Shown here: positions 23,155 through 34,680 of the stretch, in pieces
How the letters are laid out: each line of letters starts with the position of its first letter
How positions within the stretch are numbered: the first letter of the stretch is position 1
Assembly (NCBI GenBank): GCA_030770425.1
Contig: JASJFT010000116.1
Coordinates: 62,001 to 126,000, forward strand
Source: Darksidea phi
Taxonomy: Eukaryota; Ascomycota; Dothideomycetes; Pleosporales; Lentitheciaceae
Length of the DNA stretch: 64,000 nucleotides
Direction: 5' to 3'
Notes under the pieces: generated by a model
The model's input: the letters and a program-made list of their open reading frames with translations, nothing else
Database searches by the model: none
Told to the model about the DNA's origin: nothing
Translations under genes and position numbers: made by a program

Positions 23155-24146
23155 ATGAGCTCTACACGAAAGTACCTTCTACTGTGCTCGACCATCATGG
23201 CGCCGTCTGACTGCCCACTCAATATTGGGTCACCACCTTCTGTGCCATATGGAGTCTTTCAGGCGGCAATGCGCGAGCGCCGTCTCAAATCGAATTTTTT
23301 CTTGCACTTTGAGGGCACATATTCCCTAGGGGTCGGAGCCCGGCGCTCTACATGGCCTTCACCCTACATCTACCACTCAGCTAGCGAACGGTTCTACAAG
23401 ATACCAGTTCAAAGAAGAAAATGCACGCAAGATTTGGAAGCGATCTTATAGCACCGAAGAAACCGGTATGCAGAACGATGATTGGAAAGATAATTTACCA
23501 AATCAGGCAGCACGTGAGGATACGTATATGGCTGGCCGCGGCAAGTTTCTGGACAAGCATCTGGTCGAACTTGGGCGGGGTTGTCTCGACATTGCCCAGC
23601 AGAAAATCATCCCGTTTCGGGTGATGTCTGCATCACGCTATTACCGACGAAGGGGTTTCCGTCCTAGCAGTCTTGGCTATCGATGACAAAACCGTGGAGA
23701 AGGTGGCGAGTGTGAAAAGTATTGGGGAAGATAAGGGTAGTGTAAACAAGGTCACACATTTTGTCGTTACCCGCACAGTATACCTTGAACTTCTCAGAGA
23801 GCAGAAAGATGCCCTGGAAAAGCAAAGTAAGTCGTTACTGCGTGCGCCTTCTTGTTGATGTTTCAATGCTAAAACTCAGCATACAGATCTGGACGAGTCA
23901 GCACTCAAAATTGTTGGGCGTTTCGATGGAATCCATCGAGCCGGGCCCCGGAATGACTGTCCTGAAGATGCGAACAAGAGAGAGGAGATGGCGAAGTCCC
24001 TTGACAAATGGCTACAGAGGCGAAAGAAGTCCGACTCGATTTTAAACAAACTCGATCTGTTCGGGCGGTGGTATTCGCAGTCTTTATCCTTGCAGCTCGT
24101 TCATGATGGATGGTCACGCAACCTTCGTGAACCATTGCGGTGGTGA
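23155..24146 (+). CDS. Hypothetical protein, multi-exon, partly resolved
   Basis: Likely exons are 23155-23331, 23381 to about 23636, a third ending at 23826, and 23887-24146. The intron 23332-23380 (49 bp) and the intron 23827-23886 (GTAAGT to ATACAG, CTAAAAC branch-like) keep phase. The junction near 23636-23700 is unclear: a GTGATG donor exists, but more than one acceptor is possible and a frameshift cannot be excluded. The protein is charged and helical: ENARKIWKRSYSTEETG, AGRGKFLDKHLVELGRG, YLELLREQKDALEKQ, KSLDKWLQRRKKS. No family is recognised and no signal peptide or membrane segment is seen. Confidence 0.45.
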
Positions 24147-25707
24147 ACCACTGAAAGCTTGTATTAAGCCGGGTAACAAACACTTCGACATCTATATATA
24201 GCTGGAAGCTTAACCTTCCATCTGATGATAGCCTAGAGGCGTTCAACTCATCACTCGCTGCTCATTGCAGCCTACACTGATTTCCCTTCCACATACGGTG
24301 TACTTTTGCAAACTCGAGGAAGCAGATTAAAACGAACCGTGAAGCCCCTGGGGACACGCTGTTTTACCGCCGCCACAACAACTTCAGCAACGAGCAACAG
24401 CGCTACGAACCGCATCAATTCCTGGCGTGGAAATGACGCGGTGCAAAGACATACGGGCTAAAGCATGCGCGCGTAAGCCAGGATACGGTCTAGCTTGACA
24501 AGACGGCCCGCACAGCTTAGGCTGCTGGCGCGCTCTCCGCGCCGTTATGCACTCAACATATCCTTCCCTTGAAGCCTTTTGCATCCTCCTCATTTTTTCT
24601 CGCGCTGGCCTACGGCCTATTCCAAGACCAATGGCCGTGTTGTGCCGAACGATGCCAACCCAGCGCGGAAGCACACCTGATCTGTCCAGCCGAATATGGT
24701 CGGTACTATCACATCTTGGAATCGCTGCATGGACACGAATGCTTGGCACTTGTCGGTGCGAGCGGTCGGGCGAAGGGCGGCGCGAAGAGGGGTTGCATGT
24801 GGGCTGATGATATTTGGTGGTGGCTTGTACACCCTCAGCGCAACAGCAATTCGTTGACGTGTCGTCCGCTCACAGCATAGATAGCGGATCGCGTCAACTG
24901 CTTCTGCAGTGAGAGTATTTTTTGTGTGTGCGTGTTTGAGACCAAGGCTTGACAATGACTCTTTCCAATCATCGAAGTATGAGTCCTATATATAAGTGTT
25001 TCTCATCCTGTCTATTCATCTCAAACCCAAACTCAAACTATCACTTCTTAAATTGGATAGTCTTCAGGGTATTTGAGCCCTTTCTCTTAAAGCTACTCTG
25101 ATAATTGTAATTATCCTACTCATATCAAGAACGTACCAGATATAGCAGCTCCTATCTGGTAGAGGCGATGGAATTCCTTCTCTCAAATCGATCTTACTAT
25201 ATCGCCGAGGGATATGATTGAGGCACTCGGTAATATACTTGAGGACGAGAGGAACAAGCTTGTGAGAGTCCTCAAGTGTATGAAGCTGCGCAATCGAGAA
25301 ATGGCATGCTGTGGTAAGGTCTCAAGGAACAGCATAGATGCCGGATGAGAAGATCGACCCGGCGACGCGAGTGGTGGGTGATATCCTAATATAACAGCTC
25401 CTTCACTTGGGCAGCTTAACACAGGCAAGACGGTGAGATCCGAAGGCTAATTCTCCACTATACCTCCTGCGCCATGATATCAGTGATATCAAGAATATCC
25501 CAAGACATCGGAGTGTTTCTAGCCGCTCTCATATGCAGCTAATCAGACGTGCAACCGTTAGACGCAAGAGGCGGGTTGGACCTCTACGTAGCGCCACGGG
25601 CAAAGCCTTCGTGTTGAGTCAGTGCTGTATCATCCACCCGTTCACCGCCCATTGCCTTATCCGCGGGATACTACTACACCTCTATTCAACGCACACTGCG
25701 TTACGGA
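24147..25707. other. No gene recognised
   Basis: Frames around 24547-24955 on both strands have no motifs. A short plus-strand segment at 25195-25315 reads RDMIEALGNILEDERNKL and looks like real helical protein, but it has stops on both sides. It may be a gene fragment. Confidence 0.35.
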
Positions 25708-26016
25708 ATGGTCTCTTCGAAAACCACAGCCAATATGCTCCTCGGACACATCGCTACCTGGAATCCGGCAGCTGACAGCTTGGAGATGGCCCAGGGCATG
25801 CTGTAAGAGGTGGAAGAAGCGCCGCAGCCCAATGACCCGACAGCACAAGGCAGCATCGGCGAGCCCATTCGTGCATTATCCGGCACCAGACCTCTCCGAC
25901 GTAAGAAGTGGTTGGGGATCGAAGGAGAAGCTGGCGATCGGGAGGTTTCGTTCATAGGATTATGGGCCCCTGGACGGCTGGAAGACGTGGATGACCGGAT
26001 GGCAACCATCTGCTAG
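25708..26016 (+). pseudogene. Small broken gene, unknown family
   Basis: From the ATG at 25708 the frame reads through NMLLGHIATWNPAADSLEMA to a TAA at about 25803. It then continues in the same phase to a TAG at 26016 with EEAPQPNDPTAQGSIGEP and EVSFIGLWAPGRLEDVDD. CAA>TAA would explain the break. The family is unknown, and it could equally be two unrelated frames. Confidence 0.3.
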
Positions 26017-26329
26017 CCAATCACCAGATGAACTAGGCTGGCCCCTGATGTGACGGGACTATCTACGCCGCTTAGGAGAGCAGTCCGTCATCCTTTCGGA
26101 AACGCTGATGCCGACGGTTTTCAAGCTCATTCGTCTTCCCTGCACAGCGCCGATGCGCCGGTCGCTGCACCCGCTACGGCCATTTCCACGATGGAGGCGG
26201 TATTTATGCAATCTCCTCCTGCTCAGGGGCGGTATCGACGGCGACATATAAAGTAACGGTTCGTTCGTAGAGGGTGCTTCTTCACAGGACTCCTTAATAC
26301 TAGAGAAGGTACCAGCTCGTTACGCCAAA

Positions 26330-26737
26330 ATGACCTCCTCTTGCAGCACTACTTTGTTCGACCCTTCGTTACCTATAAAGATTGCTCTATACGTTCCTAA
26401 AGTATACAAGTCTAAGCCGAAGCCGAAGCCGATACCTAAGGCTAGATCGATAGCTATAACTAAGACGGTAAAGTATAGCTGTTTAGCAGTCGGCTCCTCC
26501 AAAGACGTTGGTGGGAAGGGGCTCTATTTTAGCGATGATTTCCTAATACTAGATCCGAATGCATCGCTTCCTACTTGGTACGAGGTTTTAGAAGCTTCTC
26601 ATGCGGTAGACCATGGTACTTTCCCACTGATCATTACAAGCCAACAGGATCTAACTAATAAGGTAGGAACTTGTACGAATTATATAACATTCGTTCGAGC
26701 TACTGTAATAATGATATTAGAGTCTAACCACTCTTAG
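26330..26737 (+). CDS. Hypothetical protein or fragment
   Basis: An uninterrupted ATG frame of 135 codons has a KSKPKPKPIPKA stretch in the N-terminal half and a hydrophobic C-terminal part. No family is recognised. The following 26740-27000 is TA-rich with stops in all frames, like RIP-mutated DNA, so the frame may be the surviving end of a larger mutated sequence. Confidence 0.35.
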   Translation: MTSSCSTTLFDPSLPIKIALYVPKVYKSKPKPKPIPKARSIAITKTVKYSCLAVGSSKDVGGKGLYFSDDFLILDPNASLPTWYEVLEASHAVDHGTFPLIITSQQDLTNKVGTCTNYITFVRATVIMILESNHS

Positions 26738-27372
26738 ATATAAACATCCCGTCTACTACGTGTACCCGCGTAAAGATCAAGGAACTAGGGAGAAGAAGTA
26801 CTATACACGTTTTAGAGCTAGATACCTAGCGGAGGGGTATAGTCGACTACTTAGAACGCTGTTGTAGCGGTCGATAAGACACTCGCTATCGCCTGGGGGA
26901 AAGGGTTAGCTAGGTATACTATACTTCGCGGTTAATATAGCTGGTAAGCTTAAGGTGTCTAAGTCATCCTCGATTAGGCTTAGGAAGGCTTATTGGAAGG
27001 TTCGTTAACAGCTCCCGCAACAGGGATATGGACAAGGGGTATCATGAACGGGCTGCTAGTGCGGTTCGGTGGCGCGCAAAGTCGCATCCGCATCACCCCG
27101 CGACACTTTTCCAATAATCTGGAAGGTAATGAGCTTTCGCCCCTGCGTGACCTTTCGCCCCTGCGTCATCCTTCACCCTACGTCATCTTTCACCTAGATG
27201 TAAGCACTATACCGTTTTCACTTTATTTCATAGTAATATATTGTAAGCCATCCTCTCTGAGGGTCGATATCTAAGGCGGTAATTTGGTGATCTCGGTATT
27301 ATAAAGGAATAGCGTGGAATTTGGTATCTCTAGTTACTAGCGAAACCCTGCAATAGGCATACGTTTCTGACC
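26738..27372. other. AT-rich, RIP-like DNA without a gene
   Basis: TA dinucleotides and stop codons are frequent to about 27000. A tandem CCCCTGCGTGACCTTTCG-type unit occurs at about 27138-27190. No coding frame is supported. Confidence 0.4.
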
Positions 27373-27476
27373 GACAGGGAGATAGTTCGGCCCGACAGGA
27401 ATATTTTCTGGTCAACACAAATCCATATCCCTGTTCACCAGAAAATATCCCTGTCGGGCCGAACTATATCCTTGTC
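27373..27476. repeat. Foldback (40-bp inverted repeat, 24-nt loop)
   Basis: The arm 27373-27412 (GACAGGGAGATAGTTCGGCC start) pairs with 27437-27476 with about three mismatches. A third, partial copy of the arm (CATATCCCTGTCGGCCCAAC) follows at about 27487-27506. The arrangement resembles a foldback or miniature inverted-repeat element; no transposase is nearby. Confidence 0.75.
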
Positions 27477-27506
27477 CCCTAAAAACATATCCCTGTCGGC
27501 CCAACT

Positions 27507-28162
27507 CTATCCGACCATATAATTGTATTCCCCTTCAACGAGCCGAGACTAGATATCGGCTGCTGCTCGGTCTAGGAATCGGCGCCGGTGGGCTCGAGAA
27601 GCATGAGGACATGGTGGCTTGAGTAGGTCTTTCGTTCGGTCAGCGGAAGGGACAACGGCGGGTTTTGCAGCTTAAAGGCGACGGGAATGGTATGTCTCTA
27701 TGTTACAAAAGTATGTATCGCTGTGCGTTGGACTACATCTCAAAGTTGTACGATGACTGTGTTGAGCAGTTGAGACCTGCCGAAGGTTTTCAGCCTGAAC
27801 GGCGACTCGGGATGAATGCGACGTCGAAACCCGTGTCAACCGCACCTGCGCCCCCGTCTGCACCTGTGCCCTCATTGTGCATGAAACTCATCGTAGGAGA
27901 GTAAAGGGGATAGTTGGGGTCAGTGAATAAGCAATTGTGATGCGACGGTAAGTGTTATGCGCAACGCCAAAGCTGCTGTCACTGATCTGCCAGTTGGCAC
28001 TTTGTGAGCAATCTTCAGCTGCCACCTGACTGGACGCACATGTGACAACGGAAACGGAAACGTCCGATTGGAACTTATGTCACGTCATGGCGCGGCAGAC
28101 TTGGCTCTGTCGCCTGCGCGAAATTTCACAACCCCCACCATTAAGCAAGAGCGCATTAGCAT
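27507..28162. other. No clear gene
   Basis: A 70-codon frame could start at the ATG near 27690 (+) and ends with a Pro/Ala/Ser-rich segment at 27904. It has no motif and no upstream support. Confidence 0.35.
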
Positions 28163-28381
28163 ATGGCTCCAGACGGTTGGGAGGCGTCGCTTCTGGAGGA
28201 AGCAGTCTTTTTTCTAGAAGATCCAGATATTGGCCAGAGAAATCTCGACTTCTGCCGAACGAGTACACTCGAGGACAAGGCAAGTAACACATTACTCTAC
28301 AACGGGTACGTCATCTGATAATTGCAGCGCGTTCGAAGTGTAATCGAGTCTTCTTCGACTGCTCATTCCTGGGCCTACTGA
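28163..28381 (+). CDS. Possible 56-aa protein with a GC-AG intron
   Basis: ATG at 28163 opens a frame to GACAAG, followed by GCAAGTAAC, the usual form of a GC donor. The 48 bp intron ends TTGCAG at 28327. Joining 28163-28279 to 28328-28381 keeps phase and gives 56 residues, starting MAPDGWEASLLEEAVFFLED. Evidence is only the splice logic; no family is known. It may be an upstream part of the broken gene that follows. Confidence 0.35.
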
Positions 28382-28448
28382 CAGCCTACGGCCCCAGGAC
28401 AGGACACTATCTTCCCACTCCTGAACAACCCTTTAAACTAGTCACGCG

Positions 28449-29936
28449 TTGGAGTTCGCAACAGGGTTAACTTCAAAATTTCGCGAACTCCAACAAGTTA
28501 ACCAACAACCACCTTCCAACGCACAAGTTCGGCATCTTGCTGTCGAACACCCCCAACCCGAGCTACAAGAAGAAGTCCTACAGCCAGATCGTCTCCTCGA
28601 GCCCGAAGGTCGAGAAGGACAACAGCCAGCTCCCGTCGTTGCCCAACAAGAAGATCGACTCCGAGAAGGCCATCGTCGTCATCCAAAGCCTCCGCGTCAA
28701 CAGGAAGTTGAAGGATCGCCACCAGCTGGGATGACAGAAGAAGACTGAGAGAAGCAAGCTCGACGGCTCAGACCGAACTGTAGAGTTATACCGGATCAAA
28801 ATAGGCAACGGCCCGAACCGATGACATCACTCCTTGCGAAGAAGCCGTGACCAGCAAGGAGCAGTTTGGGATTCGCCCAAGAAATCAGCAGGCCGAAGCT
28901 ATACTGGCTATCTTCAAGGCCTTGAAAGCCATGGGCGCCGATTAGGAGGCGCCTAAGATACACAAAGCTGGCGGCGGAAGTGAATCTCAAAGCGGCAGCG
29001 CTCACGAGAAGTTCAAGGACAAGGAGTCCTTCCAGAAGCAGACCGGTCTGAAGGAGGCGACCACCGACAGCGGCAAGACCAGCTGGGCGGACGACTACTC
29101 GACCGAGGAAGAAGAAGTACAAGTCCACGACCTACTTCGTCTTGAAGATGAGCTCCGTGCAGAACCCGACGGTGGGCAGGCAGACCCAGTCCTTGATGGT
29201 GCACAACCCGGTGAAATTCATGATGTCGGACCAGGAGGCTTGAACAGGCTCAGCAAGTCGCGGAAGCTGGAGGACTACATCCTCAACAGGAGGGAGTTAT
29301 GGGCGACGTTCGGCAAACTGAACAGCCATCTGTACAGGGCAATCTTGATGAAGAGGATGGCGGAAGCCAAGCTGAACGGCGAAGCCCAATTCATGATCTT
29401 CTTCCCGTTCAGCGTGAACGTCCCGAACTGCAACGCCGGCTTCGACGTGCTTGCCTACTCCCTAATCACGGACCCCAACGAGAGGACCTTGGTGGAGCTG
29501 TTCAACAGGCCCACCGCCAGCCAGCTCTTTCTCGACAACCAGGCCAAGGAGGAGGCCGAGGAGGGCTACGAGTACTACTGGGACAACATCGTGGTAGGGA
29601 CCAAGAACCCAGACGCCGAGAATCAGAAGCTGGACGTCCCGCAGTTCAGAGAGGCCCTCTACGACAACAGCCCCAACCGCAATCGCAATGGTCGTCTCGA
29701 CCGTATACGAGAATGTCGACGAAGACGTAAACGTCCAAGGCCAATTGTTCGCCGGCAAGAAATTCTGGATCGCTCAGCGCTGTCCAATGCGAAACACCTT
29801 CTTCGACATAATTAGAAATAAGGGCAGCTCGAACCCGTACACCTACATACCCGCACATCTGTACGCCTGCGCACTTGCACACCTGCTTGTACTTTGTTGT
29901 TGCATTACCTATCGATTACAGTATATGGAGGGCATC
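28449..29936 (+). pseudogene. Broken BRCT-type protein gene, cut by a retroposon
   Basis: A long frame runs through this segment with distinctly GC-rich third positions (many AAG, GAG, CTG, AAC). It holds in-frame TAG codons near 28800 and 28945, where CAG is plausible. It reads EAILAIFKALKAMGAD, SWADDYSTEEEEVQVHD, KLEDYILNRRELWATFGKLN and continues to about 29680. A frameshift there leads into MVVSTVYENVDEDV and QLFAGKKFWIAQRCPMRN, which resembles the start of a BRCT domain of the Rap1 type. The domain is lost after about 45 residues, just before retroposon copy B at 29938. The rest of the protein is unrecognised. BRCT domains bind phosphoproteins or DNA ends. Confidence 0.5.
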
Positions 29937-29937
29937 T

Positions 29938-31697
29938 ATTTGATTTGGATTTGTATAGGATTCTCTTTAGAAGGTCCGCACGAAACACAGTAGGAGTTTG
30001 TACACAGTAGAGGTGTTATACTCACACCTTATACACGATAATAGAGCTGTAGAGCTGTACACAGTAATACCAACGAGGTAATATTTCGAGCATTGAGGCG
30101 ACGAGAAATGACATATGCTGCCGAACCACAGAGCCTGGATGAGAGACTAACAGCGGTAGCGATAAGTCAGCGCACCAACACTACCACCTACAAAAAATTG
30201 CCTGCGATGATACCAGTATTCTATTCACTATATCTATCTCTTATCCTCAGCCAGCTTCCTCACATTCCTCTCTTATACCAGCTTCCTCACATCAACACCC
30301 ACCAACCACACGTCTTCACCAACGATCGTTCGCCTAGTCCTTTAGCAGAAGAAACTAGAGCACAACAGGCTATTCGAGTACAGCGCTCTAAACCTTTCGA
30401 ATATCGCGGCGGAGCATCCCCGGCGCTACAGGCGGGAGGTCCCTATGTGAGTATAACCCTAACCCCCTTAATCTCCGCAGTCTCTATTACTAGGCACCCA
30501 GCCCTCTAGACCCTCGCGCTGCTCAACTAACAACATATCTCAGTACGGGCAGCAACAACGACAGTAAGCCTCCCCAGCCAGGTATCCCCGTCGTCCTCCG
30601 TCCTGCCCATCCCCACCGGTTCCTCCGCATTCGATACAACCCCTACGCCATCGTTCGTATCGTATCGACCATAGACACCAGCTCCATCTTCGACATCAGG
30701 TACCCATTCTGGTATCCCTCCAAGAACGTTAGCTCACGATACAACTGCCTCTCGATGAAACGCCTATCCTCGTCATGCAGGTCCTCGGACAGAACATGTT
30801 GCAGGCAACTTCCAACAGCTGCACGAGGATCCTATCGCCGCTCGTTCCCTTGAACATGTCCAACGTGTAGTTGGTTTTGTACGAATGGTTATTGTAATCG
30901 AGGAGCCCTGTCGACAGCACCTCCCGCCTATAGCGCCAGGGATGCTCCGCCGCGATATTCGAAAGGTTTAGAGCGCTGTACTCGAATAGCCTGTTGTGCT
31001 CTAGTTTCTTCTGCTAAAGGACTAGGCGAACGATCGTTGGTGAAGACGTGTGGTTGGTGGGTGTTGATGTGAGGAAGCTGGCTGGGTATAAGAGAGGAAT
31101 GTGAGGAAGCTGGCTGAGGATAAGAGATGGATGTGGGATGCTGGTATCATCGCAGGCAATTTTTATACTGTGGGTGGTAGTGGGGGCGCTAACTCGTCGC
31201 TACCGCTGTTGGTCTCCCAACGCTCTGTGGTTCGGCATCACATGTCATTTCTCGTCGCCTCAATCCCCCAAGCAGGCTCTGTGGTTCGGCAGCACATGTC
31301 ATTTCTCGTCGGCTCAATGTTCGAAACATCACCTCGTCGTACTGTGTACAGCTCTACAGCTCTATTATCGTGTATAAGGTGTGGGTATAGCACCTCTACT
31401 GTGTACAAACTCCTACTGTGTTTCGTGCGGACCTTATAAAGAGACTCCCACTATGCAAATCCAAATCAAATCAAATCAAATACTCACATAGGGAGTCCGG
31501 CGTTGTCGGCGCGTTTGACTAGCTACATGTATCATTAGTAAATTGGGGGCTGTCATTGTCGTATAGTTACCGCCTGTTGCGTAAGATGTCGAAACATTAA
31601 AACACAATGAGGTGATTAGAATCACGAAAAACACAGCCAGCCCAGGAGCCAACATGACATCACGCCGAGTAGTGGCCCAAGCTCCTGGGGAGGGGGG
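29938..31697. mobile_element. Retroposon-like element, copy B, rearranged
   Basis: Three blocks of the same family as 13585-14867 lie end to end. 29938-30440 is the 3' part in minus orientation. 30441-31483 is a central-to-3' part in plus orientation, ending in a (CAAAT)n tail. 31484-31697 is the 5' part in minus orientation. The first two blocks form a roughly 500 bp inverted repeat around a ~480 bp centre. The right arm contains an extra internal duplication of about 57 bp (31221-31333). This copy is less AT-shifted than copy A and has GTGAGT/TCAG splice-like sites at 30446-30540. Open frames (30093-30509 +, 30729-30920 -, 31476-31805 -) have no recognised domain. The arrangement could arise by twin priming or later inversion (inference). 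Confidence 0.65.
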
Positions 31698-31962
31698 AAA
31701 TTGACGGTATATCCATGCCCAAGGCCTTGCTTCTTTCTTCCATTTGCGCAAATGGTTCTCGTCCTTTTCTGGCCATTGGCTATGTTTTGTAGAACTTGAG
31801 GGCATGTCGTCGTTATTTCGTAGATGCTCATTGTTGTCATCGCTGTTGCCGTTTCGTCGCTTGAACTTTCGCCGTTGACTTCAGTGTCCGCCTTCTCACT
31901 GGCAAGCTAGGGAGAGACGTTGGTGGCTGTTCAACCCAGCGGCCGGCCGTGTCGGATGCATG

Positions 31963-32707
31963 TTACATAAAACGCCAGGAACCATATGCGTGGTGCGAGG
32001 GCTTAAGAGCGATATTGTTGAGCTTCGTGGGCTGGCCCAAGGCGTTCTCCAAGAGCGCAACTACTCGGCTAATGGAAAATGTTCCAGTGTCGCTGTGATT
32101 ACGGTAAAGAGCTGTCAAGAACGCCATATCGGCAAACATCGGGTAAATAGCGATGTCGGGTAGATGATGCTGGGCCTGCTCAGGTGAGGCACCCTTTGCG
32201 GAAGGCGTTGGCCTTGCTTCTCCCATTGCATGCGGCGGAGCGGACGAAGGAACGGGAGATTCGGTGTTGGGTCGTGAAGGCCGAGCAATCCCGCAATCGC
32301 GCTTGTGCATGTAATTCTGGCTTGCGATCGACTTCGTGCATTCCTTGCCTTGGAGATGCTGATCCAGATCGCCGCTCTCGTCACTGCTCTCGTCACTGCT
32401 GTCGACGTAGCGTATCTCGGCATCACAGCCGCCCAACTGTGCTCTTGAAGTAGATTCTGGGACCGAGTGGCGGCTGGAAAGAAACTGCTTTTGTCGCCTC
32501 GCAGAGCGTGCAGCGTGCTGACGTCGCTTGCTTCAATGCTGTACTTTTCGTTCGGGTATGTCGCTTGCGCGCCATTGCTCGATAGTCGCTCTCGTTGACG
32601 TCGCTATCGCTGCTGCTACTCGCCTCTTTGATAGTAAAGAATTCGCTTGCTACTGTTAGATAAGACGCACGCACCTGCAATGGTGTATGCTTACCTCGTC
32701 CGTTCAT
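31963..32707 (-). pseudogene. Chromodomain-protein relative, frameshifted
   Basis: From an ATG at 32707 a short exon could splice (GTAAGC to CTAACAG) into a frame with EASSSSDSDVNESDYRAMARKRH. After a frameshift near 32430-32560 it reads SRAQLGGCDAEIRYVDSSDE. The same block occurs in the relic at 47233-47885 (KAQLGAHDIGRRYNSSGES), so the two are paralogues. The chromodomain itself is not seen here; the C-terminal part to 31963 diverges. It is probably a decayed mobile-element or duplicated gene. Confidence 0.45.
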
Positions 32708-32741
32708 CGTTGTCTCCGTCGGTGCCTGCGGCTGATGCGTT

Positions 32742-34023
32742 GTGATTCGTCATCGGCACGGATTTCACTGCGCTGCCATCGCCACTTGTTCGGGGCCCAC
32801 GGTGGACTTGGACGACACTCCTTCACCTTTACCTCCCCTAAAGCGACGCGCCGTCTCTGTGTCCCCCCGTCGCTCGCATATCCGCAGTTCCTGCGCGCTG
32901 ACGAGCACTAACTTCGACCGTCTACAACGCGCATTATCACAGCCTCCCCTCGCGACCCCTTCGGCCGGTAACATATCAGGTTCCCAGTCGTCGCCAACGC
33001 GCCCAAGCAACCTGCTACACGACTGCCAGAAGCTCGAAGCCTACCACGTACACATCGATCAAGTCCAACCCTTCCCCGCCGAACTTCAGGCGCTTCTCCA
33101 CACGATCCGCCAGCCGCGCAACCCCACTGAGGCTGCATCACCCAATGCAAAGAACATAACCTCTCGCCGCCGGTTCGCTACCAATCAGATCGAGCGCGAC
33201 GGCATCAGGCACATAGCACCCTTCCTGCTATTCACCGGCGAGGCTGAGATGCCAGCGGGTACTGCTGCCGAGCCCTTGATCATCTCCAAGGACGAGCTCA
33301 TACTTCACGAGCACTTCCTGCCCGACGCGCCAGACGCTCAGATCAAGCGGACATGGGGTGCATTGAAGGAGGCTAGGGTCGATAGGTGTGTTGGGTACGT
33401 GTCGCGGCAAAACGCGAGGAGCACCAAATGCACGACGCCCTTCACAGCAGAGGAGAGGACACTGGATACGTCAGTCGCCAAGACCAGCACGTTGATACGT
33501 TACTAAATTTTACAGCCTCTGCCTTACCCAACGCATGTACTTCCCCTTCCTCACTTCGCAGTGGAAGACGACCAACTCGGGAGAAAACATCGCTACCGCC
33601 CAGATCCAAGCCGCCCGTGACGGCACCTCGATCGTCAGTTACCTCCACACCTTCTAGACGGTTGCAAATGGCAGCGCCCCATCACCCGCTCTAGCCTGCC
33701 ATTTCTCTCTGGTCTGCGACCTCAACGCCAGCGAAATACGGGTACACTGGCGAGAAGGCAACGACCACTACATGGAGCACGTCCACAGCTTCTTCCTCCG
33801 CGACCAGTCACCATTACTTGAAACGCGTGGAATACTCAAGAATATACTCAAGCACGCTGTGCACGATCGCCTCCAGGTCATCAAGGAAGCCATCCCACGC
33901 TTCACGCAGCAGCGGGCGAGCTATCCGACTCTCGTCCCGCCGTCGACCAGCGGACAGGCTTCAGACAGCAATTTCTCGCTCAGGGGAACTGATGTCAAGG
34001 TTTCAAGTTCACACCGTCTATGA
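32742..34023 (+). pseudogene. DUF7924-type protein with premature stop
   Basis: Exon 1 ends at 33469. A 46 bp intron (33470-33515, GTCAGT to TTTACAG, with TTACTAAAT) is removed in phase. Exon 2 then reads RMYFPFLTSQWK, AQIQAARDGTSIVSYLHTF and reaches a TAG at 33655-33657. The same frame continues to 34023 with the rest of the domain (CHFSLVCDL, IRVHWREGNDHYMEHV). A single CAG>TAG change in a CpA context would explain the stop. No in-frame ATG is visible at the 5' end; the frame opens with GTG at 32742, so the first exon is missing or unresolved. In an intact relative the matching strand reads LTCEVK; here the acidic residue and Lys are replaced (LTSQWK). Function unknown. Confidence 0.65.
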
Positions 34024-34437
34024 CGCCGCGCTCGGTGGCATCGGAGCCGGTTAAGAAGAGGGCGAGGGCGGAGGATAGCGTTTGCGATTGAGCTCACGGC
34101 TTTCGTCCGCAATATAGCGCGTAGGGCTTTATTGCATTGCCAGACGACAGGAGTGTGTGATCAGATTCTGGCCCCACAACACGGACGCTTGGGTTTTGGT
34201 GGGACGTAGTCTCCCGCAGCCCGGAGCACCTCCCGCGTCCGTGCACACCCACTAGGTGTGCCGAAACCAGGGAGCATTCAATTGAGATGGCACACTCAAG
34301 ACGCAGCGAAACGGCGTATCCCGGTCACGATTTTCGGACAGGGGACTGCCCTCCGCATTCGGATGTACACTCACCGTGTTTTCCATCCGGACACCATCAT
34401 CGCTTCGCCTTTGAACGACATGGGCATTCCGCATTAA
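34024..34437. other. No gene recognised
   Basis: Flank between the DUF7924 relic and the kinase fragment. Broken frames only. Confidence 0.4.
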
Positions 34438-34680
34438 TTCCCTTAGATTCGCACACAATAACCTCAATCCAACGAATATTGCGCTTGATAGCAATGACAA
34501 CCCGATTATTCTGGACTTTGGGTCTTGTAGACGGTTTGGCGAGCTACTTTCCTCCGCAGGCACGTATGGTTGGATAGAGGAGGATTTTACCACCTCTGTA
34601 CAACGGCATGACGAGTTCGCAATGAATAAGATAGAAGCCTGGTTGAAGGAGAAGGATAATTGCGCTACCAAAGGCTCTTA
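34438..34680 (+). pseudogene. Protein kinase C-lobe fragment
   Basis: The frame reads LRFAHNNLNPTNIALD (catalytic loop; the family has HND, here HNN), NPIILDFGSCRRFG (DFG-like), then AGTYGWIEEDF and ending in KIEAWLKEKDN with a TAG. A TGA blocks the frame just upstream and no N-lobe is found. It is closely related in pattern to the pseudogene at 48303-49097 (NDLTPLNI, GWIDEDF position). A 3' fragment of a duplicated kinase gene. Confidence 0.6.

Noticed and set aside
24547..24955. Overlapping frames on both strands of about 100 codons
   Set aside because: No motif, no splice support, and non-ATG or poorly placed starts.
29938..31483. LTR retrotransposon with paired LTRs
   Set aside because: The two long similar segments are inverted, not direct, and the related copy at 13585 shows a variable-type tail and a 13 bp target duplication, which do not fit LTR ends.
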